Positions 1 to 6,916 of a DNA stretch of 64,000 bases are shown here, in pieces. The position numbers and the translations under genes were made by a program. The stretch lies in contig NZ_LMKA01000090.1 of the NCBI RefSeq assembly GCF_001421435.1, forward strand, positions 47,020 to 111,019, given 5' to 3'. The notes under the pieces were generated by a model. It saw nothing but the letters and a program-made list of their open reading frames with translations, was not told where the DNA came from and made no database searches. Source of the DNA: Chryseobacterium sp. Leaf201 (GTDB lineage Bacteria; Bacteroidota; Bacteroidia; Flavobacteriales; Weeksellaceae). Numbering within the stretch: the first letter of the stretch is position 1; every line of letters starts with the position of its first letter.

Positions 1-15
1 CTAAAGGATTTTTCT

Positions 16-23
16 TAAGTTTG
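16..23 (+). promoter_or_regulatory. TAnnTTTG promoter element upstream of tRNA-Gly
   Basis: The octamer TAAGTTTG matches the Bacteroidota -7 consensus TAnnTTTG and lies 33 nt before tRNA-Gly. The matching -33 region would fall outside the window, so the promoter cannot be fully checked; it could also serve only part of a longer tRNA operon entering from the left. Confidence 0.45.
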
Positions 24-56
24 CACAGCGTTACCAATAATTTTGGAAACAGAATT

Positions 57-129
57 GCGGAAGTAGCTCAGTTGGTAGAGCGTCAGCCTTCCAAGCTGAA
101 TGTCGCGGGTTCGACCCCCGTCTTCCGCT
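57..129 (+). tRNA. tRNA-Gly (anticodon TCC)
   Basis: A full cloverleaf can be drawn. The acceptor arms GCGGAAG (57-63) and CTTCCGC (122-128) pair perfectly and are followed by discriminator T129. The D-arm TAGCTCAGTTGGTAGAGC and the T-arm loop GGTTCGACCCC are canonical. The anticodon loop CTTCCAA carries TCC, which reads Gly codons GGA/GGG. The 3' CCA is not encoded. Confidence 0.97.
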
Positions 130-131
130 CA

Positions 132-163
132 AAAAAAATCATACTGCACGGTGTGATTTTTTT
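132..163 (+). terminator. intrinsic terminator between the two tRNAs
   Basis: An A-tract and ATCATAC stem pairs with GTGTGAT followed by a run of seven T (one G-U pair). It sits directly after tRNA-Gly, so tRNA-Gly and tRNA-Thr may be partly uncoupled, or the hairpin may be a processing structure. Confidence 0.6.
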
Positions 164-170
164 GCTTAAT

Positions 171-242
171 GCCGACTTAGCTCAGCGGTAGAGTGCTTCC
201 TTGGTAAGGAAGAGGTCACGGGTTCAAGTCCCGTAGTTGGCT
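171..242 (+). tRNA. tRNA-Thr (anticodon GGT)
   Basis: Acceptor arms GCCGACT (171-177) and AGTTGGC (235-241) pair (one G-U), with discriminator T242. D-arm TAGCTCAGCGGTAGAGT and T-arm GGTTCAAGTCCC are canonical. The anticodon loop TTGGTAA carries GGT, which reads Thr ACC/ACT. In many Flavobacteriia tRNA-Thr directly precedes tuf; here tuf lies 11.7 kb away. Confidence 0.97.
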
Positions 243-252
243 CTCAGTATTG

Positions 253-279
253 TCCCGAAATTCTTCGGGATTTTTTTTT
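253..279 (+). terminator. intrinsic terminator after tRNA-Thr
   Basis: A 7-bp stem TCCCGAA / TTCGGGA (253-259, 264-270) is followed by nine T residues. This is a strong rho-independent terminator and ends the tRNA unit. Confidence 0.9.
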
Positions 280-432
280 GCCTTAAATTTAAACCTGTCC
301 ATTTTTACAAAAATTTATTCTTTGGCTATATGCCTTGGGTGATCCTGGAATAGTATTGATGCTGCGGAGCGTGATGTCTGTTATTTCAGCTTCCAAAATT
401 GGATTCATATTTTAACTTAAAACTTTATATAA

Positions 433-463
433 AATAAAAAACCCCTCTAATAAATAGAGGGAT
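433..463 (-). terminator. minus-strand terminator-like hairpin
   Basis: On the minus strand the stem CCCTCTA / TAGAGGG is followed by GGTTTTTTATTTT. It faces leftward and may end transcripts from the lipoprotein/membrane-protein pair at 940-1976. The stretch 280-669 otherwise shows no gene. Confidence 0.5.
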
Positions 464-669
464 TTGGTGTAAGTGCAAAAATGAAGACCGTTAATTGATA
501 CAAATATACCATCCTGATGAGACTTGAATTATGATGTGTGTCATAAAGTGAAGAAATATCTTAAATTAGTTCAAAATCCATAAAGAATTGCATTAATACA
601 ATCATTATACTTAATTTTATAATAGCATTATTTGTATATTGCAGAATAATAACTAAAACATCAGATACC

Positions 670-807
670 ATGTTAGCAATATCTTATCAGCATATCTTAG
701 TAGCTGTAATGGCAATTATCCCTTTTCTTTTTTTAGTGGGATATGGCGTATACCGGCTTATAAAGTATTCGGTAAGGAAAGGAATTCAGGAGTCCCGTGA
801 GAAGTAG
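670..807 (+). CDS. small single-pass membrane protein (45 aa), hypothetical
   Basis: An ATG-initiated reading frame of 45 codons plus stop lies alone in a 700-nt gap. It encodes a hydrophobic stretch of about 20 residues (residues 8-28, including AVMAIIPFLFLVGYGV) followed by a basic tail (RLIKYSVRKGIQESREK), the pattern expected of an N-out, positive-inside single-pass peptide. The upstream 60 nt are A+T-rich, as is usual before genes here. No family is recognised. The composition argues for a real membrane peptide, but its shortness keeps confidence moderate. Confidence 0.5.
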   Translation: MLAISYQHILVAVMAIIPFLFLVGYGVYRLIKYSVRKGIQESREK

Positions 808-904
808 TAGTTCTACATAAAACCTTAACCTGATAAAGACCATACAATTGCTTTATGTTATTGTGTACGGCTTTTCATTTCAAAACCAGTTCTCTTAATA
901 AGAA

Positions 905-921
905 AGCACCTTAGGAGGTGA
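905..921 (-). terminator. weak terminator-like inverted repeat
   Basis: On the minus strand CACCT-CCTA-AGGTG is followed by CTTTCTT, about 20 nt downstream of the stop codon of the small membrane gene at 940. The stem is only 5 bp, so the call is weak. Confidence 0.3.
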
Positions 922-939
922 TTATGATATCTTAAAATA

Positions 940-1149
940 TTACTTTATGTGAACTGTGTGGTTTTTCTTTTCTGAAAAATAGATGATGGGACCAAAGAGT
1001 GGAAATCCGAACTGCAGCCAGATATAATTGTTCTTTTGCCGTTTGTTCAGATTTTTGTTTTTCAGGATATCTCTTATCGTATAGATATTTAATATAATGA
1101 ATACCAAAAATGCAATAAGTAAAATTACAGGGTTTTCAATGAGTATCAT
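940..1149 (-). CDS. small two-helix membrane protein, PLDc_N-like; candidate immunity protein
   Basis: Encodes 69 residues from an ATG at 1149. A first hydrophobic segment (about residues 5-25, ENPVILLIAFLVFIILNIYT) is followed by a basic loop rich in Lys and Asn (RDILKNKNLNKRQKNN) and a second short hydrophobic segment (YIWLQFGFPLFGPIIYF). The pattern W-x-x-x-x-x-x-P-x-x-G-x-I-x-Y-F resembles the phospholipase D nuclease N-terminal (PLDc_N) membrane domain. A longer frame from 1221 would overlap the upstream gene, so the internal start is preferred: it leaves an 11-nt gap to the upstream stop. Its place directly downstream of a lipoprotein with a Cys-rich tail suggests, by inference only, an immunity role. 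Confidence 0.6.
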   Translation of the reverse strand: MILIENPVILLIAFLVFIILNIYTIRDILKNKNLNKRQKNNYIWLQFGFPLFGPIIYFSEKKNHTVHIK

Positions 1150-1160
1150 AGTAGTAGTTT

Positions 1161-1976
1161 TTAAGTTATTGACGATATCACTGCACAAGCTACAGCAGTA
1201 GAAGCTCCGCATGATCCCCACCAGGGCATTCCCATTGCTCCATAAACATTACAGATGCCGGTTGATGTTGAATTTGCTTTAATTGCTCTAGTAATGCATC
1301 CATAACATTCTCCAAAAGAAATATTTCCATTGCCGTTGCTGTCACATAAATGTCTTGATGCTAAGTTATTAATTTTATTTGGATTTGTAAGATAAGCATA
1401 TTTATCCTTTAATTCCTGGGATAATCCGTTTCCTTCTGCTTCTGTATAATATCCGTTTTGTGTTTTCATCCTGGTATGAAGAAAATTATCATAGTTAAGG
1501 TCATAAAGTTCAATGCTTCCTGTAAAGTCTTTCAAATCATAATCAGAAAGATCAGCGTAATTAAGAGCATATTTATCGCCATTAGGTAAGAACTTAGTAT
1601 CTTTCCAATTGAGAATTTCAAGTTTTCCGGCTAAGCTGTTATTTTTTAGGATGGATACAATATAAAAGTCATAAGAATTTCCATCTACTGTTACGGTTTG
1701 ATACTGCACAGTATTCAGATCCATTTCTCTACGATCAGAAATAAAATCAGCGTGTCTGACAAAAGTATCAGAACTTAAGAATTTTTCAAGGTTATTTCCT
1801 CGGGATTGGTGTAGAGAAAAAGTTGTTACTCGTGATAATACAACAGGATCTTTACCTATGTCTGTATTTGTTTTAGACATTAGGTTTTCATTAGATAGGG
1901 CATTGTCATTACTGCACGAATAAATAAAACCAATTGAAATTAAAACTAAAATAGCTGTTAAAGCAATTTTTTTCAT
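1161..1976 (-). CDS. lipoprotein with Cys-rich C-terminal segment, bacteriocin fulvocin C-related-like
   Basis: Encodes 271 residues. The N-terminus is a lipoprotein signal with a lipobox ending at Cys21 (FIYSC), so the protein is exported and probably lipidated. The middle 190 residues are unremarkable mixed alpha/beta. The last 65 residues are different: Gly/Ser/Ala-rich with six cysteines (HLC, GEC, YGC, GIC, GSC, VAC) and a hydrophobic end (STAVACAVISSIT), like a small disulfide-bonded bacteriocin fused to a carrier. Proteins of this shape in Flavobacteriia are, to my recollection, often named bacteriocin fulvocin C-related. The gene is followed after 11 nt by a small two-helix membrane protein. 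Toxin function is inference; a plain Cys-rich surface lipoprotein is possible. Confidence 0.6.
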   Translation of the reverse strand: MKKIALTAILVLISIGFIYSCSNDNALSNENLMSKTNTDIGKDPVVLSRVTTFSLHQSRGNNLEKFLSSDTFVRHADFISDRREMDLNTVQYQTVTVDGNSYDFYIVSILKNNSLAGKLEILNWKDTKFLPNGDKYALNYADLSDYDLKDFTGSIELYDLNYDNFLHTRMKTQNGYYTEAEGNGLSQELKDKYAYLTNPNKINNLASRHLCDSNGNGNISFGECYGCITRAIKANSTSTGICNVYGAMGMPWWGSCGASTAVACAVISSIT

Positions 1977-2320
1977 GATATTAGTTAGTGTTCCCTATTA
2001 TTATTGAGCAATGGTTGGAACTTTTCCAGGGCTCAGGTTAAACATATATTTATTTTTTACAATCTTCCGTTATTTTGCTGCATTCTATTCTATATCACCT
2101 CAGTTTCTATGCTGTAAAATTGATTTCTTTTTTTCTGAAAAAAATACGGGAATCCTTCATGCACTAAAATGTTCTTTTTAATTCTAATGGATATAAATTG
2201 AAATTGTGTAAGTTTCAACCGGGACAGATTACATTAAAATTTAATTAAAGTATACGTGCCGGCTTTCCGTTTCTTTCGTCCCGTAAAAATTTTCTTTACA
2301 TTCGTATAAAATAAATATTG
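1977..2320. other. intergenic region between divergent units, no feature seen
   Basis: 344 nt of A+T-rich sequence between the leftward lipoprotein gene and the rightward regulator gene. It must hold both promoters, but neither strand shows a convincing TTG-N19/20-TAnnTTTG arrangement, and no hairpin or reading frame stands out. Confidence 0.4.
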
Positions 2321-3001
2321 ATGAATATCCTTTTACTGGAAGACGACCTCATCCTGTCGGCGGAACTCTGCAGGTTTTTAGAATCCAATCATTTTACGTG
2401 TGACAAAATATATGATGGAGAAACATTTCTGCGCCAGATCAGGAACAATACGTATGATTTTTACCTACTGGACATCAATGTTCCCAAGATCAACGGACTG
2501 GATGTCTGCCAGACCATCCGTTCTTTCGATAAAACGACACCGATCATCATTATTTCGGCTTACGGAGACCTTTCGGATAAAAAAGATGCCTTCACCAGGC
2601 TTGCCGATGATTACCTGGTAAAGCCGTTTCAGTTTGAAGAGCTTCTGCTGCGCATGAATTCCCTGCTGCGGAGAAAAGCCCCTTCAGAAAACAATGACCA
2701 GGAGATCATCAGGGTTGACGATCTGATCATCAATAAAACCGAACAGAAAGTATACCGCGGCGGAAATGAAATCGCACTGACGCTAAAGGAATTTCAGCTG
2801 CTGGTCTATCTGGCGGAAGCGCAGGGAAGGACGGTTTCCAAACAGCAGATTACCGAGCATGTCTGGGAGCATAACTTCAATACCAACACCAATACCGTAG
2901 AAGTATACATCAATTTCTTAAGAAAGAAAGTGGATAAGGATTTTAAGGTGAAGCTCATTCATACCCGTTCCGGCTTCGGGTATTACTTAAGCCCGTTGTA
3001 G
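2321..3001 (+). CDS. OmpR/PhoB-type response regulator
   Basis: Encodes 226 residues. The receiver domain (about 1-115) has the acidic pair E7-D8/D9, the phospho-acceptor D51 in FYLLDINVP, and K101 in YLVKPF. The C-terminal winged-helix domain (about 130-226) ends with TRSGFGYYL, typical of OmpR-family DNA-binding domains. ATG at 2321 is preferred to the TTG three bases earlier. The gene stops 3 nt before the histidine kinase, and both precede an RND metal efflux operon, so the pair probably senses envelope metal stress and activates the pump (CusR-like role, inferred). The target operator could not be identified by eye. Confidence 0.93.
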   Translation: MNILLLEDDLILSAELCRFLESNHFTCDKIYDGETFLRQIRNNTYDFYLLDINVPKINGLDVCQTIRSFDKTTPIIIISAYGDLSDKKDAFTRLADDYLVKPFQFEELLLRMNSLLRRKAPSENNDQEIIRVDDLIINKTEQKVYRGGNEIALTLKEFQLLVYLAEAQGRTVSKQQITEHVWEHNFNTNTNTVEVYINFLRKKVDKDFKVKLIHTRSGFGYYLSPL

Positions 3002-3004
3002 AAG

Positions 3005-4369
3005 ATGTCTTTAAAAAGAAAGATCGCGCTTAATCTCAGTATTGCCTTTTCACTGCTTTTCGGTATTGTGATGGCTGTCATTTATATGTCCTTTAATGAT
3101 TTCAGGAGAGACGAGTTTAAAGAACGGTTCAGGCAGAGGCTGGAATTTACGTCCCATTTTATTGCCAAGTCAAAAGATTTTGAAGAAGAAGCACCTGTAT
3201 TTTTTAATGAAAATTCAGACAACATCCTGCTTAATGAAACCATCCTGATTTTCAACGGACAGAAAGAACTGGTCTACAGTACCATCAAAGACCGGAATGT
3301 GACCTGGAACAATGCCCTGTTAAAGGAGCTTGATGATAAGAAAGTCATCTATTCTGAAAAAACGGTTCCCGAAATTTATGCTGCCCTCCGAAAGATTAAC
3401 GGTGAAAATTACTATATCCTTACCAGTGCATTCGATACCAACGGAAAATCCAAGCTGGAATACCTTAAATACCTTTTGGTTACCGCCTATGTGATGAGTA
3501 CGCTGCTGATTGGCTTTTTCAGCTATTATTTCATGGGGCAGTTCCTTCGTCCGCTGGAAGACCTGAACCAGGAAATATCAGAGGTAACGGCGCATAAGCT
3601 TACCACGCAGATTCCGGTCCGGCAGTCGAATGACGAAATCAACGTTCTCGCCCAATCGTTCAACACCATGATTGCAAGGCTGGACGACGTCTTCCAGTCA
3701 CAGAAAGATTTCACGGCAAGTGCTTCGCATGAAATCAGGACACCGATTACCCGGATGGCCTTCCAGCTGGAAAACCTGATCAAGTTCGGGCAGCATTCCC
3801 CGGAAACCCTGGTTTCTTTAAAGCAGATCCAGAAAGATGTGTACCAGCTGTCTGACCTTACCAACTCTCTGTTGCTGTTAACAAAATTCGACAAGGAAAA
3901 TATCCAGAGCATTTATGAAGAAGTAAGAATCGACGAAGTGATTTTTGAATCTTTTGAAGCGGTGGAAAAGAGTTATCCCAATCTTAAAATGGATTTCCTG
4001 ATTTCCGAAAATACTTCTGAAAACGCATTGCTTACCATTAAAGGCATCCAGTCGCTGCTCGATATCGTATTTATTAACTTATTTAAAAATGCGGCCGTAT
4101 ATTCTGAAAATACGGAAGTGGATGTACTGATTACCGAAACCGATGAACACCTCGTTGTGGATGTCATATCCCGCGGAACCACCATTCCGGAAGAAGAGCA
4201 GCCGAGGCTGTTTGAAGCCTTTCAGCGGGGCATAAACTCCCAGAATATTTCCGGGTCCGGCCTGGGCCTCCGGATTGTCAAGCGGATTCTGGAATACCAC
4301 GGTGCCGGAATCAGCTATACTTCTCCGGCAGAACTGCTGAATAAATTCAGTGTGGTTTTCAATAAGTAA
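3005..4369 (+). CDS. sensor histidine kinase paired with the OmpR-type regulator
   Basis: Encodes 454 residues. A first membrane helix (about 9-30) and a second (about 157-180) enclose a periplasmic sensor region of some 130 residues. A HAMP linker follows, then the HisKA motif SASHEIRTPITRM with phospho-acceptor H242 and a HATPase domain (N-box FINLFKNAAVYS, G2 box SGSGLGLRIVKRI). The G1 box reads ISRGTTIP, so the usual Asp of the D-x-G-x-G motif is replaced by Ser, a deviation at an ATP-contact position. The gene follows the regulator by 3 nt and precedes the efflux genes by 152 nt, which fits a CusS-like metal sensor. Ligand unknown. Confidence 0.92.
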   Translation: MSLKRKIALNLSIAFSLLFGIVMAVIYMSFNDFRRDEFKERFRQRLEFTSHFIAKSKDFEEEAPVFFNENSDNILLNETILIFNGQKELVYSTIKDRNVTWNNALLKELDDKKVIYSEKTVPEIYAALRKINGENYYILTSAFDTNGKSKLEYLKYLLVTAYVMSTLLIGFFSYYFMGQFLRPLEDLNQEISEVTAHKLTTQIPVRQSNDEINVLAQSFNTMIARLDDVFQSQKDFTASASHEIRTPITRMAFQLENLIKFGQHSPETLVSLKQIQKDVYQLSDLTNSLLLLTKFDKENIQSIYEEVRIDEVIFESFEAVEKSYPNLKMDFLISENTSENALLTIKGIQSLLDIVFINLFKNAAVYSENTEVDVLITETDEHLVVDVISRGTTIPEEEQPRLFEAFQRGINSQNISGSGLGLRIVKRILEYHGAGISYTSPAELLNKFSVVFNK

Positions 4370-4521
4370 TTTTTTCAGAGATTAATAGTCGCTGTTTCAA
4401 CTTATAATCGTCAAGACTCCTATTACTCAAAACCCATCTCAAAACCTAATTTAATTTTTTTTTAAGGATTCTTTAAGAGCATTTTAATCCTGTAAGGGCA
4501 TTTTTGTAGCAAATCAGAAAA

Positions 4522-5757
4522 ATGAACAAATTTGCAGGGCTGTTCATCGTCATTTCATCATGTATGACGGCACAACAGCAGATGTCTCTTTCAGAATGCG
4601 AAGAAGCGTTCCTGAAGAACAATTTGCAGCTGCTCGTTGAACAGTACAACATCAATAGGGCAGATGCCGATATCTTACAGGCTAAGATCTGGGAACTTCC
4701 GCAGGCCAGCGGATACATCAACGCCTACAACCCGGAAGGGAGGAAAGCTTTTGACATAGGCCAGGCAAAAGGGGCGGAAATTACCCAGTTGATCTACATG
4801 GGCGGCAAAAAGAAAAATGAGATCGCTTTCGCAAAATCGAATAAAGAACTGGCCCGGCTTCAGTTTTCCCAGCTGCTGGCAGATCTGAGAACACAGCTTC
4901 ACGCCGGTTACTACCATCTTTATTATGAAAACCTCAAGCTTGGCCATACCAACAGGCAGTTAGGATATATGAACGATCTTCTGTCGGCCTATAAAGTACA
5001 GTCGGCCAAAGGAAATGTTTCTTTGAAAGAAGAAGTAAGACTGCAGAGCATGGTCATCCAGCTGAATAATGATAAAACCGCAATCAGCAAAAACATCATT
5101 GAATTTGAACAGGAGCTAAAGGTTCTGACCGGGATCACGGAAGACATCAAACCGCAGTTTCCAGACGCTGAACAGATACTTGCCGCGCAGCCTTTCGGAG
5201 ACGAAACGGAACTTCAGAAAAAAGCACTGGAAAATAATGCAGATTATCAGTACTACTTAAAACTGATCGACAACAGTAAGCTGTACGCCCAATGGCAGAA
5301 ATCCCTGAATGTGCCTGACCTAAATGTCGGGGCAGGGTGGGACCAGAACAGCGGCACCTTTAAAAATGAAGTCAACCTGATGGTAGGGATCCCTCTGCCT
5401 TTGTGGAAATCCAATAAAGGAAATGTTGAAAAAGCCGGTTTTGCGATCCGGCAGAGCCAGACAAGTGCTGATTTCCGGAAACTGGATCTTGAAACCCGGG
5501 TAGAAGCTGTTTACAGAACCTGGAAAGTACAGTATGAGCAGTTATCCATGATCACGTCCGCTGATCTTGAAAATACCGAACAGGTCTATAACGGAATGCT
5601 GAACAATTTCAGGAAAGGCAACATCAGCCTGATTGAATTTACTGATTTTATGGACAGCTACAGAGAAACGGCGCTGCAGATCTATGATATGAAAAACGGG
5701 ATCATGCAGTCGGCAGAACAATTAAATCAACTGGTACAAACAAAAATCTTCTATTAA
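4522..5757 (+). CDS. TolC-family outer membrane factor of an RND metal efflux system
   Basis: Encodes 411 residues with a short signal peptide ending near MTAQQQ. The alternating long helical repeats rich in Gln, Glu, Leu and Asn, and the two-fold arrangement (motifs MSLSECEEAFLKNNLQL near the start and FRKGNISLIEFTDFMDSY near the end), are those of CusC/CzcC-type outer membrane factors. Such trimers form the outer-membrane exit duct for a tripartite pump. The stop lies one base before the start of the membrane fusion protein, so the two are translated as a unit. A 152-nt gap upstream leaves room for a promoter, although no consensus box was found there. Confidence 0.9.
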   Translation: MNKFAGLFIVISSCMTAQQQMSLSECEEAFLKNNLQLLVEQYNINRADADILQAKIWELPQASGYINAYNPEGRKAFDIGQAKGAEITQLIYMGGKKKNEIAFAKSNKELARLQFSQLLADLRTQLHAGYYHLYYENLKLGHTNRQLGYMNDLLSAYKVQSAKGNVSLKEEVRLQSMVIQLNNDKTAISKNIIEFEQELKVLTGITEDIKPQFPDAEQILAAQPFGDETELQKKALENNADYQYYLKLIDNSKLYAQWQKSLNVPDLNVGAGWDQNSGTFKNEVNLMVGIPLPLWKSNKGNVEKAGFAIRQSQTSADFRKLDLETRVEAVYRTWKVQYEQLSMITSADLENTEQVYNGMLNNFRKGNISLIEFTDFMDSYRETALQIYDMKNGIMQSAEQLNQLVQTKIFY

Positions 5758-5758
5758 A

Positions 5759-6847
5759 ATGAAAAAATATATAATCCCTGTTATGATGGCTTTATGCATC
5801 CTGTCGTCCTGCTCAAAAAAAGAGGAAGATATAAAACTACAGGCTAAAAAAGGTTTTGAGCTCAGCAACACGATGCTTAAGTCTATAGCCCTGGCAACAG
5901 TCGGGAAAAAAAATATAGAGGATGAGTACAGTTTTTACGGAAAGATTTCAGCCGATAAAAACAGCTATATCGATGTGTATCCGCTGGTCGGGGGAAATGT
6001 CCTGAGCGTTAATGTGGAGCTGGGAGACCATGTGAGAAAAGGGCAGGTGCTGGCAACCATCAGAAGTACGGAATTAGCCGAAGTGAAGAAAGATGTAAGC
6101 GATGCAAAAACCGACCTGCTGGTGGCACAGAACAACCTCCGCGTCGCCAAAGAAATGTATGAAGGAAAACTGAACACGGAAAGGGACGTGCTGGAAGCCA
6201 GAAGCCAGGTACAGAAAGCGCAGGACCAGATGCAGCGGGCAGGGGCGGTAAGCACCGTTTATAATGTAAAGAAAGGAAATATTTACAGTGTGATTGCACC
6301 GATCAGCGGGTATATCGTCCAGAAAAACATCAACAAAGACATGCAGCTGCGAAATGACAGGAGCGAAAATATTTTTGATGTGGCCAATACCACCAATGTG
6401 TGGGCTATTATGAACGTAAACGAATCCGATATTGATAAAATCAGTTTGGGGATGAAAGCCCAGGTGTCCACGCTGTCTTATCCGGATAAAGTTTTTGAAG
6501 GGAAGATTGATAAAATCTTTAAGATTATTGATCCGGAAACCAATGCCATGCAGGCCAGGGTAGTGCTGGACAACAAAAACGGCTTGCTGATCCCGGATAG
6601 CAAGGCAACCATTAAAGTTACCCGTTCTGAAAATACCACGGCACTGGTTGTTCCGTCAAAAGCCGTGATCTTTGATGATAACAGGAGCTTTGTGGTGATC
6701 TATAAATCCCGGACGGACATCAAAGTAAAAGAAATAAAAGTGCTGAAACAGGCCGGCGATAGTACCTATATCTCCGAAGGCCTGTCTGAAGGCGAACAAA
6801 TCATCACCAACAACCAGCTGCTGATTTACCGCTCCTTGAACAGCTGA
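5759..6847 (+). CDS. RND efflux periplasmic adaptor (membrane fusion lipoprotein), CusB/CzcB type
   Basis: Encodes 362 residues. The signal ends in a lipobox (ILSSC, Cys19), so the adaptor is anchored in a membrane by lipid. The barrel-sandwich half-motif YPLVGGNVLSVNVELGDHV (about 73-91) is followed by a coiled hairpin (about 95-170, rich in Lys, Asp, Ala), the second lipoyl half IAPISGYIVQKNI, and beta-barrel and membrane-proximal domains with FDVANTTNVWAIMNV. This is the HlyD/CusB family pattern. It sits one base after the outer membrane factor and 69 nt before the pump gene. It links inner pump and outer duct; no Met-rich copper site is visible, so the metal cannot be named. Confidence 0.92.
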   Translation: MKKYIIPVMMALCILSSCSKKEEDIKLQAKKGFELSNTMLKSIALATVGKKNIEDEYSFYGKISADKNSYIDVYPLVGGNVLSVNVELGDHVRKGQVLATIRSTELAEVKKDVSDAKTDLLVAQNNLRVAKEMYEGKLNTERDVLEARSQVQKAQDQMQRAGAVSTVYNVKKGNIYSVIAPISGYIVQKNINKDMQLRNDRSENIFDVANTTNVWAIMNVNESDIDKISLGMKAQVSTLSYPDKVFEGKIDKIFKIIDPETNAMQARVVLDNKNGLLIPDSKATIKVTRSENTTALVVPSKAVIFDDNRSFVVIYKSRTDIKVKEIKVLKQAGDSTYISEGLSEGEQIITNNQLLIYRSLNS

Positions 6848-6916
6848 AATTCATTTTAAACGATTAAACATTCAGGTATTAATCTAATATCTGATGCCTA
6901 ACTTCTAATTTCTACA

